This document shows positions 35,950 through 44,209 of a DNA stretch of 64,000 bases, piece after piece (position 1 is the first letter of the stretch; every line of letters begins with the position of its first letter). The DNA is from an uncultured Flavobacteriales bacterium (lineage in GTDB: Bacteria; Bacteroidota; Bacteroidia; Flavobacteriales; BACL11). The stretch covers positions 124,001-188,000 of the forward strand of contig CALSUJ010000003.1 in assembly GCA_943789505.1 (NCBI GenBank), in the 5' to 3' direction. Both the position numbers and the translations under genes were made by a program. The notes under the pieces are model-generated. The model had not been told where the DNA came from, did not search any database, and saw only the letters and a program-made list of their open reading frames with translations.

Positions 35950-37841
35950 TAAGCTCTTGCGTTATTCCCTTCAATATAATTCATGAAAGCTTTGTTTACT
36001 ACCTTCACCCCACCTGGAGTTGGGTAATTTCCTGTAAAATACCAATCCCCTTTGTGGTCAGGACAAGATGCGTGTAAATCAGAAATAGATTGATAAATTA
36101 TCTTCACCTTAGCTCTTGTCCCTTTAGGAGTCAACAATTCACTAATTTTAACAGAAATTTGCTCTGCAGTAAAAGGTTTGTATATTTCTTGAATATAATT
36201 TACCATTTCCTCTTTTGATAAGTGTGCTTGTGCCTTACATTTATCATATACGGTTGTAAGAATATGTTCTTGTTTAGTATCTTTCAATAATTGAACAGCT
36301 GCATTAAAGGCAATGAAATCACCCATTTTTGCCATATCAATACCATAACAATCAGGATATCTAATCTGTGGTGCTGAAGAAACAATAATAATTTTTTTAG
36401 GATTTAATCGATCTAAAATTCTAATAATAGATTGTTTTAGAGTTGTTCCTCTTACAATACTATCATCAATCATTACTAGATTGTCAGTAGGCCTAACGGC
36501 TCCATAAGTAATATCATAAATATGGGCTACTAAATCATCCCTGCTATCGTCAGAAGCAATGAACGTCCTTAATTTAGCATCTTTAATTGCAATCTTTTCA
36601 GCTCTTGGAGAAATCTCCATAATTTTCGCAATCTCATCATTACAAGGGTTATTTCCTAATGCCTGAATCTTTTTAGTTTTCACTTTATTTAAATAAGCAT
36701 GACAGCCTTTTAATAATCCGAAATACGAAACCTCAGCAGTATTTGGAATATAGGAAAATACCGTATTTTTTACATCATTATCAATTGACTCTAATACTTT
36801 TGGGAAAATGCGCCTACCAAGTTCTAACCTTTCCTTATAAATACCTGCATCATTTCCTCTTGAAAAATAAATACGCTCAAACGAACATGATTTTCTTTCT
36901 AATGGTTCTCTTACTTGCTTTTCTTCAACCCTTCCATCTTTTTTAATAATAAGGGCATGTCCTGCTTTTATCTCTTTAACATCTTCAATATTTACATCAA
37001 AAGAGGTTTGTATCACAGATCTTTCAGATGCAACTACAACAACTTCATCATCTTTATAATAATATGCTGGTCGTATTGCGTTTGGATCTCTCAAAGCAAA
37101 AGCGTCACCATGTCCCATTAATCCACACATAACATAACCACCATCCCAATATTTTGCGGATTGAGTTAAGATATCTTGAACATCTAATTCATCTTCAATT
37201 ACTTGTGTAATTTCTTTTTTACTGAATTTATCTTTGTGTTTGTAGTAAATTTCATCATTTGCTTCATCTAAGAAATGACCAATTTTCTCCAAAATAGTTA
37301 CTGTATCTGATTTCTTTTTGGGGTGCTGACCTAAATCAACTAATTGCTGAAAAAGCTCATCAACATTGGTCATGTTAAAGTTTCCTGCCAAAACCAAGTT
37401 TCTAGTTTTCCAATTACTTTGTCTCAAAAAAGGATGACATTGTTCTATCGTGTTTCCACCAAAAGTGCCATAACGCAAGTGACCTAAGAATAATTCACCT
37501 GTAAAAGGCATGTTCTCCTTCATCCACTGAGGATCTTTTAATTTTTCCGGATCATTCTCCTCTAACTCTACAAAACGTTTGTTTACTTGCTTAAATACAT
37601 CCTGAATAGGATTAGTTACTACTGATCTTTTTCTACTTATGTATCTTTTACCAGGATCAACATTTAACTTTATATTAGCCAAACCAACACCATCTTGCCC
37701 TCTATTGTGTTGTTTTTCCATTAATAAATACATCTTGTTTAAACCATAAAGTGAACTACCATATTTATCCTGGTAATACGCTAAAGGTTTAAGTAATCGG
37801 AGCATTGCTACTCCACATTCATGTTTTATCGAATCACTCAT
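35946..37841 (-). CDS. purF: amidophosphoribosyltransferase (long Bacteroidetes form)
   Basis: This 631-residue enzyme resembles glutamine PRPP amidotransferase, which makes phosphoribosylamine, the first purine intermediate. The N-terminal nucleophile cysteine lies in HECGVAMLRLL (residue 9), implying either removal of a short propeptide or a family variation. The PRTase domain has the PRPP loop NLVMIDDSIVRGTTLKQSIIRIL. At about 630 residues it is the long form found in Bacteroidetes, often alongside a standard 500-residue PurF; which one is the main purine enzyme cannot be told here. A TACTTTCG box (near match) lies 19 nt upstream. Confidence 0.9.
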   Translation of the reverse strand: MSDSIKHECGVAMLRLLKPLAYYQDKYGSSLYGLNKMYLLMEKQHNRGQDGVGLANIKLNVDPGKRYISRKRSVVTNPIQDVFKQVNKRFVELEENDPEKLKDPQWMKENMPFTGELFLGHLRYGTFGGNTIEQCHPFLRQSNWKTRNLVLAGNFNMTNVDELFQQLVDLGQHPKKKSDTVTILEKIGHFLDEANDEIYYKHKDKFSKKEITQVIEDELDVQDILTQSAKYWDGGYVMCGLMGHGDAFALRDPNAIRPAYYYKDDEVVVVASERSVIQTSFDVNIEDVKEIKAGHALIIKKDGRVEEKQVREPLERKSCSFERIYFSRGNDAGIYKERLELGRRIFPKVLESIDNDVKNTVFSYIPNTAEVSYFGLLKGCHAYLNKVKTKKIQALGNNPCNDEIAKIMEISPRAEKIAIKDAKLRTFIASDDSRDDLVAHIYDITYGAVRPTDNLVMIDDSIVRGTTLKQSIIRILDRLNPKKIIIVSSAPQIRYPDCYGIDMAKMGDFIAFNAAVQLLKDTKQEHILTTVYDKCKAQAHLSKEEMVNYIQEIYKPFTAEQISVKISELLTPKGTRAKVKIIYQSISDLHASCPDHKGDWYFTGNYPTPGGVKVVNKAFMNYIEGNNARAY

Positions 37842-37860
37842 GGTGTTATTTAAAGGATTG

Positions 37861-37868
37861 CGAAAGTA
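37861..37868 (-). promoter_or_regulatory. candidate -7 box TACTTTCG for the purF-type gene
   Basis: The minus strand reads TACTTTCG, one mismatch to TAnnTTTG, 19 nt before the ATG at 37841. Confidence 0.35.
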
Positions 37869-37872
37869 CAGA

Positions 37873-38106
37873 TTATTGCGCTAATATTTTCATTAATCCA
37901 TTAATTCCTGGGTTTGTAAAACTCACTCCATCCACAATTAATGTTGGGATTACTCTTCTACCGTTATTTATTTTCTCCACTACAGCTATAGCCTGCTGGT
38001 TATCAGTAATATCAATATATTCAAAATCAACTCCTTTTGAGTTTAAAAACTTTTTTGCAGTTACGCAATCTGAGCACCAATCAGCTCCATACACTTTAAT
38101 GTTCAT
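37873..38106 (-). CDS. glutaredoxin-like thiol-disulfide protein
   Basis: This 77-residue protein has the thioredoxin-fold start MNIKVYGADWCSDCVTAKKFLNSKG with the active site CSDC, the cis-proline region RRVIPTLIV and the C-terminal GVSFTNPG. It resembles the mycoredoxin/NrdH-like glutaredoxin group, which reduces disulfides or mixed thiols in the cytoplasm. Its start overlaps the end of the preceding DUF6695-like C-terminal gene by 11 nt, so it is cotranscribed with that pair. Confidence 0.88.
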   Translation of the reverse strand: MNIKVYGADWCSDCVTAKKFLNSKGVDFEYIDITDNQQAIAVVEKINNGRRVIPTLIVDGVSFTNPGINGLMKILAQ

Positions 38107-38374
38107 AGTTATAAAATTTATAAGTTATTTCGTTTTGTATAATTGTACATTCCTTGCAATGCGAAAGAAAGGTGAATTTATAATCAATATGTAAATCAAA
38201 AGCACTGTTATCTACTGTAAATATTCTATCGCATTCTAATTTTCCATCTGGGGAAAATCTTTGAATTCTATATTTGCTTTTTTCAGCAGAAATAAAAAAC
38301 CAAGATCCAGAACCAACTGTACCACTTAGCCATTGCGCCTTATCAGGAATATTAATATCTCTTTTAGATTTCAT
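38096..38374 (-). CDS. DUF6695-like protein, C-terminal half as a separate frame
   Basis: This 92-residue frame, with DKAQWLSGTVGSGSWFFISA, YRIQRFSPDGKLECDRIF and the closing beta-rich segment, resembles the C-terminal part of the Flavobacteriia proteins I recall as DUF6695, in which it is joined to the domain encoded just upstream. Here an in-frame shift and TAA TT ATG separate the two. It could be a real small subunit made by coupled translation, or half of a broken gene. No signal peptide or membrane segment is present. Function is unknown. Confidence 0.65.
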   Translation of the reverse strand: MKSKRDINIPDKAQWLSGTVGSGSWFFISAEKSKYRIQRFSPDGKLECDRIFTVDNSAFDLHIDYKFTFLSHCKECTIIQNEITYKFYNYEH

Positions 38375-38376
38375 AA

Positions 38377-39030
38377 TTATATTCTTTCTATACTACTAAA
38401 ATATGCTTTTATATAGCTTTTATTTATTTGTCTGTAATTTTTCATACTCACAACATGATAACTAGAATTAGCAATGCTAATATTCCGTTTAGGTGATGGT
38501 GATAAACAAAAAGGAAGTCTTAATCTTAATTTAGTAAGCCAATGTGGTTTTGAAGCACGCATGATTGAGGCAACAAATCTTGAACAATTTGTTCCTGTCA
38601 GCACTACTGGGCCATATGAAATTAACCCCATATTTTGCATCTCTTTTGCTTTTTCATAAGCTTTATTAAAATCAATATTTTTTAAAATTGAGGCATATAA
38701 TGTTCCGTGCCCGTGCGTAGCTTTTAAATTAGATATTTCTAATAATATCTCCATAATATTATCAATTGAATTGCCTGAAATTATGGGTTTAGATTTTAGT
38801 GAAATATCGGGATCCGTTTCTAAATCTCTTACTCTACCAAATCCAAATGGACTATGGTATCTACCAAAATCAAAATAATTTAGTTGATTATTGACTGTAT
38901 TTACTAAAATCAAAGCAGAATGACCAACTCTGTACTGTCCGTTAGTCGAAAGCACTTTATCATACCATCCACCTGCTGCTGCCACCATTCCTTCAGGCCA
39001 GGCCAATACAATTATAAAGTCTTTTTGCAT
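38377..39030 (-). CDS. DUF6695-like protein, N-terminal half
   Basis: This 217-residue protein has IIVLAWPEGMV near the start, then GQYRVGHSALILVN, YFDFGRYHSPFGFGRVRDLETDPD, THGHGTLYAS and TGTNCSRFVASIMRAS. The Gly-His, Asp-Phe-Gly-Arg-Tyr and Asn-Cys-x-Arg-Phe motifs suggest a papain/NlpC-like fold, with C and H as possible catalytic residues, but that is inference. I recall the family as DUF6695. It normally continues into the domain now encoded at 38096-38374. The gap to that gene is 2 nt, so one lost base could explain the split. Confidence 0.7.
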   Translation of the reverse strand: MQKDFIIVLAWPEGMVAAAGGWYDKVLSTNGQYRVGHSALILVNTVNNQLNYFDFGRYHSPFGFGRVRDLETDPDISLKSKPIISGNSIDNIMEILLEISNLKATHGHGTLYASILKNIDFNKAYEKAKEMQNMGLISYGPVVLTGTNCSRFVASIMRASKPHWLTKLRLRLPFCLSPSPKRNISIANSSYHVVSMKNYRQINKSYIKAYFSSIERI

Positions 39031-39058
39031 TTTGTAAACATAAATAATTTTAACTTAT

Positions 39059-40447
39059 TTACCTTCTTTTTATTATTTCTGTATTTTGACTGACAAAACC
39101 CTCTAATACTTTAAAGAAATTAAGAATATTTTCATTTGTGTTTTCTCCATTAATAGTAACTAGCCTTACAAATCCTTGCTTAAGGAAATAACCAAAACCT
39201 ATCATTAACTTATTGTGCTGATATAATTTTGTACACAAATCTTCTGGATCAAAGTCTTTGTAATTAAAGCAAATTGAAAGAGAATCATCAAAACTATACA
39301 AAGTATAATCTTCATTATCTTTTACATAATTTCTTGCTGTATCTGCCAATTGGAATTCGTGCTCAACAATCTTACCAATACCATTAGTACCTATTGCTTT
39401 CCAAAGTGTCCAAAACTTTAAAGCATTGTTTCTTCTTCCACACTCAAAAGAAGTTTGTCCTAAATTATAATTTTCATCATCAGTTTGATAAAGATAAGTA
39501 GCATCATTATTAAATGAATTATATAAGTCCCTGTTCTCTTTTACCACTATCACTGAAGTACTTAATGGTGCCCCTAAAGTTTTATGTGCATTAAAGCAGA
39601 AAGAATCTGTAAGCTCAATACCTTTTACTAAATGATTATATTTATCAGTAAAAATAACTGTCCCCCCAAATGCTCCATCAACATGCAACCAAATATTATA
39701 TTCTTTACAGATAGGAGATAATTCCGCTAAATTGTCAAACGCACATAAAACAGTAGTCCCTGCCGTTGCATTCAAATAAAAAGGAACAAATCCATTTGCA
39801 ATATCATTTACTAATTGTTGTTTAAAGTCTGTTATATCAATTTGTCCAACTTTATTTGATTTAATATAGCGTATATTATCTCTCCCTATTCCTGCAAATG
39901 CAGTGTTTTTTGCCAGAGAATAGTGAGAATTTTCTGAAGTATATGCAAGCAGTTTGCCCTGCATTCCTTTATTTTTAATTTCTACATCTTTTTTATCTCT
40001 TGCCATAACTAAGGACATAAAATTAGCCATTGAACCTCCTGTTGGAAAAGTACCTCCACAACCTTCAGGATATCCAATTAACTTATTTACTTGTTTAATT
40101 ATTTCCTTTTCCACCGCTACCTGAGGTCCTGCAATTTTATAAGTTGCCATACTATTGTTAAGCATAACAGCCAATAAATCACCTAAAATTGCTTTACTAT
40201 GCCTACCTCCAAACAACTGATTAAAAAACAATTTTGAAGATGATTTTGGTGTGTTCAATACTAATTTTTTCAACTCCTTCTTAAAGTCTTCAGCAATAGC
40301 AGGACTTGATTTTAATTCCAAATCAAATTTTGAATTTAATTCTGAAGTTGGAGTTGCCTTAGCAATAGGATTTGCTAATTCATCATTAATTAAATCGTTA
40401 ATTAATTCATTAAAAAATTGTAAATCTTCTTTTATATTATTTTGCAT
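39059..40447 (-). CDS. PLP-dependent group II decarboxylase (aromatic/diaminobutyrate/cysteine-sulfinate type)
   Basis: This 462-residue protein belongs to the group II amino-acid decarboxylases. The PLP lysine is in SFCFNAHKTLGAPLSTSV (near residue 288), the PLP-stacking histidine in TSENSHYSLAKN (near 178), and the aspartate in IWLHVDGAFGGTVIF. The FPTGGSMANFMSLVMARD region is also typical. Substrate cannot be fixed from sequence; the family covers glutamate, cysteine sulfinate, diaminobutyrate and aromatic amino acids. It is a lone gene, divergent from the CotH gene, with a TATTTTTG box 21 nt upstream. Confidence 0.9.
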   Translation of the reverse strand: MQNNIKEDLQFFNELINDLINDELANPIAKATPTSELNSKFDLELKSSPAIAEDFKKELKKLVLNTPKSSSKLFFNQLFGGRHSKAILGDLLAVMLNNSMATYKIAGPQVAVEKEIIKQVNKLIGYPEGCGGTFPTGGSMANFMSLVMARDKKDVEIKNKGMQGKLLAYTSENSHYSLAKNTAFAGIGRDNIRYIKSNKVGQIDITDFKQQLVNDIANGFVPFYLNATAGTTVLCAFDNLAELSPICKEYNIWLHVDGAFGGTVIFTDKYNHLVKGIELTDSFCFNAHKTLGAPLSTSVIVVKENRDLYNSFNNDATYLYQTDDENYNLGQTSFECGRRNNALKFWTLWKAIGTNGIGKIVEHEFQLADTARNYVKDNEDYTLYSFDDSLSICFNYKDFDPEDLCTKLYQHNKLMIGFGYFLKQGFVRLVTINGENTNENILNFFKVLEGFVSQNTEIIKRR

Positions 40448-40468
40448 TAAGGCATATTAAATTAATTG

Positions 40469-40476
40469 CAAAAATA
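40469..40476 (-). promoter_or_regulatory. -7 promoter box TATTTTTG for the PLP decarboxylase
   Basis: The minus strand reads TATTTTTG, 21 nt before the ATG at 40447. Confidence 0.55.
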
Positions 40477-40570
40477 GAAAAAATGCTCTCTTAAGCGATA
40501 GTCATTACTGCATAAGTTTGAACACCTAAGATTACAATCTAATACTACTAGAAAAAATAGTTTTTTTATG

Positions 40571-40578
40571 TATTTTTG
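40571..40578 (+). promoter_or_regulatory. -7 promoter box TATTTTTG, 4 nt from the CotH-protein ATG
   Basis: TATTTTTG is followed after 4 nt by ATG at 40583. A predicted leaderless start, and the reason to reject the ATG at 40568, which lies before the box. Confidence 0.55.
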
Positions 40579-40582
40579 TAGA

Positions 40583-43500
40583 ATGAATAAACTGATTTAT
40601 ACATTTTTAATTATTATTATTTCCTTGTTTACTGCAAATGGACAAATTGTAATTAATGAATATTCCGCTGCAAACTACAATACTTCTACTGATAATTATG
40701 GCGAATATGAAGATTGGGTAGAACTTTACAACCCAACTGCAGCACCTGTAGACATAAACGGTTGGGCTCTTTCTGACAAAGTAAGTAATCCATTAAAATG
40801 GATAATTCCATCTTCATTTATTTTACCAGCAAATGGTGTAGCGATAATTTATTGTTCAGGAAGAAATGAATTGATTGGGGGAAATGCTCATACCAATTTT
40901 AAGATCACTCAAACAAAGGGAAGTGAAGTATTTATGCTTTCTGACGCTGGTGGTATTTTCCAAGATTCTATTCGAGTATTGCCAAATCAAAAATCACATA
41001 CGAGGGGGAGAGAAGCGGATGGATCAGCAGTTTGGGCTGTTTTTACTTCAGGCACACCCAACGCAAGTAATGTTGGTGCATTGCAGGAGTACGCTACAAC
41101 TCCGATATTCTCTCAAACAGGAGGATATAATGCCGGTGCTGTAAATTTGACTCTTAGCTCTCCTGATCCTAATACAACTATTTATTATACTATCAATGGA
41201 GATGAACCCAATAATACTTCAACACTATATATTGGAGCAATCAACATTGCAAATACAACCGTCATAAAAGCAATCTGCTATAGCTCAGACCCAACAATTC
41301 CAGCTAGTTTTATTGATTATCATACTTTTTTTATTAATGATACACATACGATTCCTATTCTTTCAGTCTCTGGTACTCAAGTAGACGATTTACTAAGTGG
41401 ACCACCGTTCACTAATTTGGAGCCTGAAGGAACAATAGAATGGTTTGATAAAAATGGTTTATTGCTAGACAAAGGAACGGGTGAATACAATAAACATGGA
41501 AATGATTCTTGGGCTTATAATCAAAGAGGATTTGATTATGTAATGCGTGACCAATTTGGTTATAATTATGCATTACAAGATAAGATTTTTGCCACTAAGA
41601 GTAGAGATAAATTCCAAAAAGTAATTGTAAAAGCTGCTGCAAATGACAACTATCCATTTTCTTATGGAGGCTCAGGAGCTCACATTAGAGACGCCTATGT
41701 TCATCATCTTTCACAAATTGCTGATTTAAGATTAGACGAAAGATCAACATCATCTTGTATTTTGTATAGAAATGGTGAATATTGGGGGGTTTATGAAATG
41801 AGAGAAAAGGTAGATGATCATGATTTTACTGATTATTATTATGATCAAGACAAAAATAACTTACAATATTTAAAAACTTGGGGAGGTACTTGGACAGAAT
41901 ATGGAGCTCCACAAGCACAGCCTGATTGGAATAATTTTGTAAATTTTGTTGCTACAAACCCAATGGTTAATCAAACAAATTATAATCAAGCCAAAAGCGA
42001 ATACAATACAGGAAGTTTGATTGATTATTTTCTTTTAAACGCATATGTAGTTTGTCAAGATTGGTTAAATTGGAATACAGCTTGGTGGAGAGGAATGGAT
42101 CCTAATGGAGATAAAAAGAAGTGGAGATATACACTTTGGGATATGGACAACACATTTGATCATGGAACAAACTATACAGGAATACCAAGCTCAGATCCTG
42201 CAGCATCTCCTTGTGATCCAAGTACTTTAGGTAATACTGGCGGGCAAGGCCATGTTCCAATTTGGAATGAAATGCTTACCAATCAGGAATTTCATGATGA
42301 ATACATTAATCGCTGGCAAGATTTAGCAAACGGTCCTTTATCCTGCACATTTATGGTTGATTTATTAGATAGTATGATTGCTGTTATAGATCCTGAAATG
42401 CCAAGACAAATTTCAACTTGGGGAGGTACATATGTTGCTTGGCAAAATAATGTAACTGATTTAAGAAATTTTATTTTAGCTAGATGTGATAGCATGAATT
42501 CTGGCTTTGTTGATTGTGATACAGCAATCACAGGCCCCTATGATGTTACTATTGAAATTATTGGAATTGGAGAGGTGGAAATGAGTAATGGAAATATTAT
42601 CAATAATTTAAACACACCTTGGACTGACCAAAGATTTGGAGGTATTATTTTGCCTTTTGAAGTGAAAAGTGGATCTTTTGATCATTGGGAAGTAGTATCA
42701 ACAAATACCTATACCTACGATCCTATTGTTGATACTTTAGTATTAGATTTAAAAGGAGATGCAATTGTTCGTGCCTACTTTATTCCAACAAAAAATATAA
42801 CTTACAATGTTCTTCCCGTTGGAACAGCTACAACAATCACTGTTGATGGTATGGTAATAAATACTTTTCCGACAACAATAAATTATATTCTAGATGATAC
42901 AGTAAATATATCACCAAATATTGACCCTTTATATGGCTTTAATACTTGGGGGTCAGACAGTGTTGTACTCATGCCAGTAGCTTCAAATATAACAGATTCA
43001 TTTTACGCTTCTAATCATGATAATGTAACTTTATACATTTACAAAAAACCATCTATTATATATGATATAGATCCATCAGGAACTACAACATCTATTAATA
43101 TTAATGGAAATATTGTTTCAGTTTTTCCATATTCTGAAACAGTATTTATTGATGATTTAAATACAATTGACCCTAATGTTGACCCTCAATTTGTATTTAA
43201 TTCTTGGAAAACCGATAGCAACACCTTGCTAAATGGAGGGAGTGTAGCTATCAATTCTTTTTATGGTGAATTTAACGATTCGGTTATTTTACATATTTAT
43301 AAAATGAGTGCATTTATAGATGGAAATGACACTATCTGTAATAATGCTAAAATAAGCGCTCAAGTAAAAGTTTATTTTAACAATGCAATTGCACCTTACA
43401 CATTTTCATACTCAATAAATGGTGCAATACAACCCTCAATTACTACTACAAATAATCCGTATATCATTAACACCAAAGAAGAGGGAAATTATGTCTTAAC

Positions 43501-44119
43501 TAATTTTTATGATGCTAATGCCGTTGGAGCAATTAATGGCTCTGCTATGGTTACCATATTAGAATCTCCAATTGCCAATTTTGATCCTCAGCCTGATAGT
43601 ATGACAATTATATACACTACTACTCAGCTAGTAGATAAATCAGAAGGAGATATAATTAATTGGATTTGGGATTTTGGAGATAATTCTTTACCAAATTTCA
43701 CTGAAAATCCGTATCATACTTTTAAAGATACAATAGGAATTTATCAGATAACTTTAATTATTCAGGATAATAAAGGGTGTGTTGATACTGCATTTAAGCA
43801 GGTTCAAATTACGGATGATTATTGGATGTACATTCCTAATTCATTCACTCCTGATTTAGATGGAATAAATGACAGGTTTTGTATTTCTTACAATGGAGTA
43901 AGAGAAGGTACATTTACTTTTAATGTATACTCTCGCTTTAGTGAATTAGTTTATTCTACTAATAACATTCATGAATTAGATTGTGAAAATGGATGGGATG
44001 GGAAGCATCAAATAACTGGTATAGACCTACCATTTGGGGCTTATATTTACCAAATGTATTATCAAGATTTTGATGGCTGGAAACATCAAGAATCATCAGA
44101 AATTATTATTATTCGATAG
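40583..44119 (+). CDS. giant secreted CotH / lamin-tail protein with T9SS B-type sorting domain
   Basis: This protein of about 1178 residues begins with a signal peptide (MNKLIYTFLIIIISLFTANG). In order it shows: a lamin-tail domain (IVINEYSAANY...EDWVELYNPTAAPVDINGWALSD, about 20-150); a chitobiase-C/FN3-like repeat (TIYYTINGDEPNNTS); a CotH kinase-like domain (about 270-640, with NKHGNDSW, SSCILYRNGEYWGVYEMREK and RYTLWDMDNTFDHG); beta repeats; a PKD domain (IWDFGDNSLPNFTENPYHTF); and a C-terminal CHU_C domain (YIPNSFTPDLDGINDRF). The last marks export by the type IX system with B-type sorting. CotH proteins in spores are protein kinases; here surface adhesion or matrix binding is more likely but unproven. 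Confidence 0.9.
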   Translation: MNKLIYTFLIIIISLFTANGQIVINEYSAANYNTSTDNYGEYEDWVELYNPTAAPVDINGWALSDKVSNPLKWIIPSSFILPANGVAIIYCSGRNELIGGNAHTNFKITQTKGSEVFMLSDAGGIFQDSIRVLPNQKSHTRGREADGSAVWAVFTSGTPNASNVGALQEYATTPIFSQTGGYNAGAVNLTLSSPDPNTTIYYTINGDEPNNTSTLYIGAINIANTTVIKAICYSSDPTIPASFIDYHTFFINDTHTIPILSVSGTQVDDLLSGPPFTNLEPEGTIEWFDKNGLLLDKGTGEYNKHGNDSWAYNQRGFDYVMRDQFGYNYALQDKIFATKSRDKFQKVIVKAAANDNYPFSYGGSGAHIRDAYVHHLSQIADLRLDERSTSSCILYRNGEYWGVYEMREKVDDHDFTDYYYDQDKNNLQYLKTWGGTWTEYGAPQAQPDWNNFVNFVATNPMVNQTNYNQAKSEYNTGSLIDYFLLNAYVVCQDWLNWNTAWWRGMDPNGDKKKWRYTLWDMDNTFDHGTNYTGIPSSDPAASPCDPSTLGNTGGQGHVPIWNEMLTNQEFHDEYINRWQDLANGPLSCTFMVDLLDSMIAVIDPEMPRQISTWGGTYVAWQNNVTDLRNFILARCDSMNSGFVDCDTAITGPYDVTIEIIGIGEVEMSNGNIINNLNTPWTDQRFGGIILPFEVKSGSFDHWEVVSTNTYTYDPIVDTLVLDLKGDAIVRAYFIPTKNITYNVLPVGTATTITVDGMVINTFPTTINYILDDTVNISPNIDPLYGFNTWGSDSVVLMPVASNITDSFYASNHDNVTLYIYKKPSIIYDIDPSGTTTSININGNIVSVFPYSETVFIDDLNTIDPNVDPQFVFNSWKTDSNTLLNGGSVAINSFYGEFNDSVILHIYKMSAFIDGNDTICNNAKISAQVKVYFNNAIAPYTFSYSINGAIQPSITTTNNPYIINTKEEGNYVLTNFYDANAVGAINGSAMVTILESPIANFDPQPDSMTIIYTTTQLVDKSEGDIINWIWDFGDNSLPNFTENPYHTFKDTIGIYQITLIIQDNKGCVDTAFKQVQITDDYWMYIPNSFTPDLDGINDRFCISYNGVREGTFTFNVYSRFSELVYSTNNIHELDCENGWDGKHQITGIDLPFGAYIYQMYYQDFDGWKHQESSEIIIIR

Positions 44120-44177
44120 TTAAAATTCCCCTCTTTTTTAAAGATGCCACAGCATTGCTTATATAAAATTCAAAAAC

Positions 44178-44185
44178 TATATTTG
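44178..44185 (+). promoter_or_regulatory. -7 promoter box TATATTTG for the ileS cluster
   Basis: TATATTTG matches TAnnTTTG, 24 nt before the ileS ATG at 44210. Confidence 0.55.
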
Positions 44186-44209
44186 CAGGCATTATATTAA
44201 GCATAAAAA

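Noticed and set aside
40568-40582. Upstream ATG at 40568 for the CotH protein
   Set aside because: It would put the -7 box TATTTTTG inside the coding region and add MYFCR before a clean signal peptide.
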